This document shows positions 5,532-5,580 of a DNA stretch of 5,580 nt, piece by piece. The position numbers and the translations under genes were made by a program. The stretch covers positions 1 to 5,580 of the forward strand of contig USCE01000097.1 of the NCBI GenBank assembly GCA_900553105.1. The letters are read 5' to 3'. The first letter of the stretch is position 1. Every line of letters begins with the position of its first letter. This DNA comes from an uncultured Sutterella sp. GTDB taxonomy: Bacteria > Pseudomonadota > Gammaproteobacteria > Burkholderiales > Burkholderiaceae_F. Under the pieces are notes generated by a model. The model was given only the letters and a program-made list of their open reading frames with translations, made no database searches and was not told the DNA's origin.

Positions 5532-5580
5532 CTGTCTCTTATACACATCTCCGAGCCCACGAGACCGGAGCCTATCTCGT
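5532..5580 (-). other. Illumina Nextera i7-side adapter (sequencing artefact)
   Basis: Exact reverse complement of positions 2-50: Tn5 mosaic end CTGTCTCTTATACACATCT (5532-5550), CCGAGCCCACGAGAC (5551-5565), index CGGAGCCT (5566-5573) and the P7 remnant ATCTCGT (5574-5580). Having the same index and the same i7 side at both ends shows that the assembler extended into adapter from read-through of short fragments. Genomic sequence ends at 5531 inside coaX. Confidence 0.99.

Noticed and set aside
1..5580. 49-bp perfect terminal inverted repeats suggesting a transposon, linear plasmid or phage genome
   Set aside because: The repeats are Nextera adapter with index and Tn5 mosaic end. No transposase, replication or phage gene is present, no matching target duplication flanks them, and genes are cut at the junctions.

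Overview
The window is a 5,481-bp piece of bacterial chromosome (positions 51-5531) capped at both ends by unremoved Illumina Nextera adapter (1-50 and 5532-5580). The caps make a perfect 49-bp terminal inverted repeat that is a library artefact, not biology. The insert looks like a moderate-GC proteobacterium. An RlpA lipoprotein with a C-terminal SPOR domain, and a coaX gene followed at once by a membrane-anchored SPOR protein, fit Betaproteobacteria best. The host-associated, lower-GC Burkholderiales (Sutterella/Parasutterella-like) are my guess, but this is inference from gene content only.

Layout. 51-946 (-): the N-terminal two thirds of a MATE-family efflux transporter, cut by the contig end. 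947-1250: a 304-bp divergent intergenic region with a nested palindrome and candidate promoter elements. 1251-4482 (+): a tight four-gene cluster of rlpA (septal-ring lytic transglycosylase lipoprotein), a carnosinase-like M20 metallopeptidase, an 84-residue acidic protein I do not recognise, and a HIT-family nucleotide hydrolase. Gaps are 10, 10 and 14 bp, and each downstream Shine-Dalgarno overlaps or touches the preceding stop codon, which suggests one mRNA with coupled translation. 4485-5531 (-): a convergent pair transcribed coaX (C-terminal third only) then a SPOR-domain membrane protein, with only 2 bp between those two genes and 2 bp between the SPOR gene and the HIT gene.

How the genes relate. 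RlpA and the SPOR membrane protein both point to the cell envelope and division septum, since SPOR domains bind denuded peptidoglycan. The M20 enzyme next to rlpA could act on dipeptides, possibly wall-derived, but its substrate cannot be read from sequence. CoaX makes phosphopantothenate for coenzyme A. The HIT protein is a housekeeping nucleotide hydrolase/transferase.

I found no CRISPR array, tRNA, rRNA, insertion sequence or convincing novel defence or mobile system. The most consequential observations are the adapter caps, including the false peptide they would add to CoaX. The most open biological questions are the unknown 84-residue protein and the intergenic palindrome.
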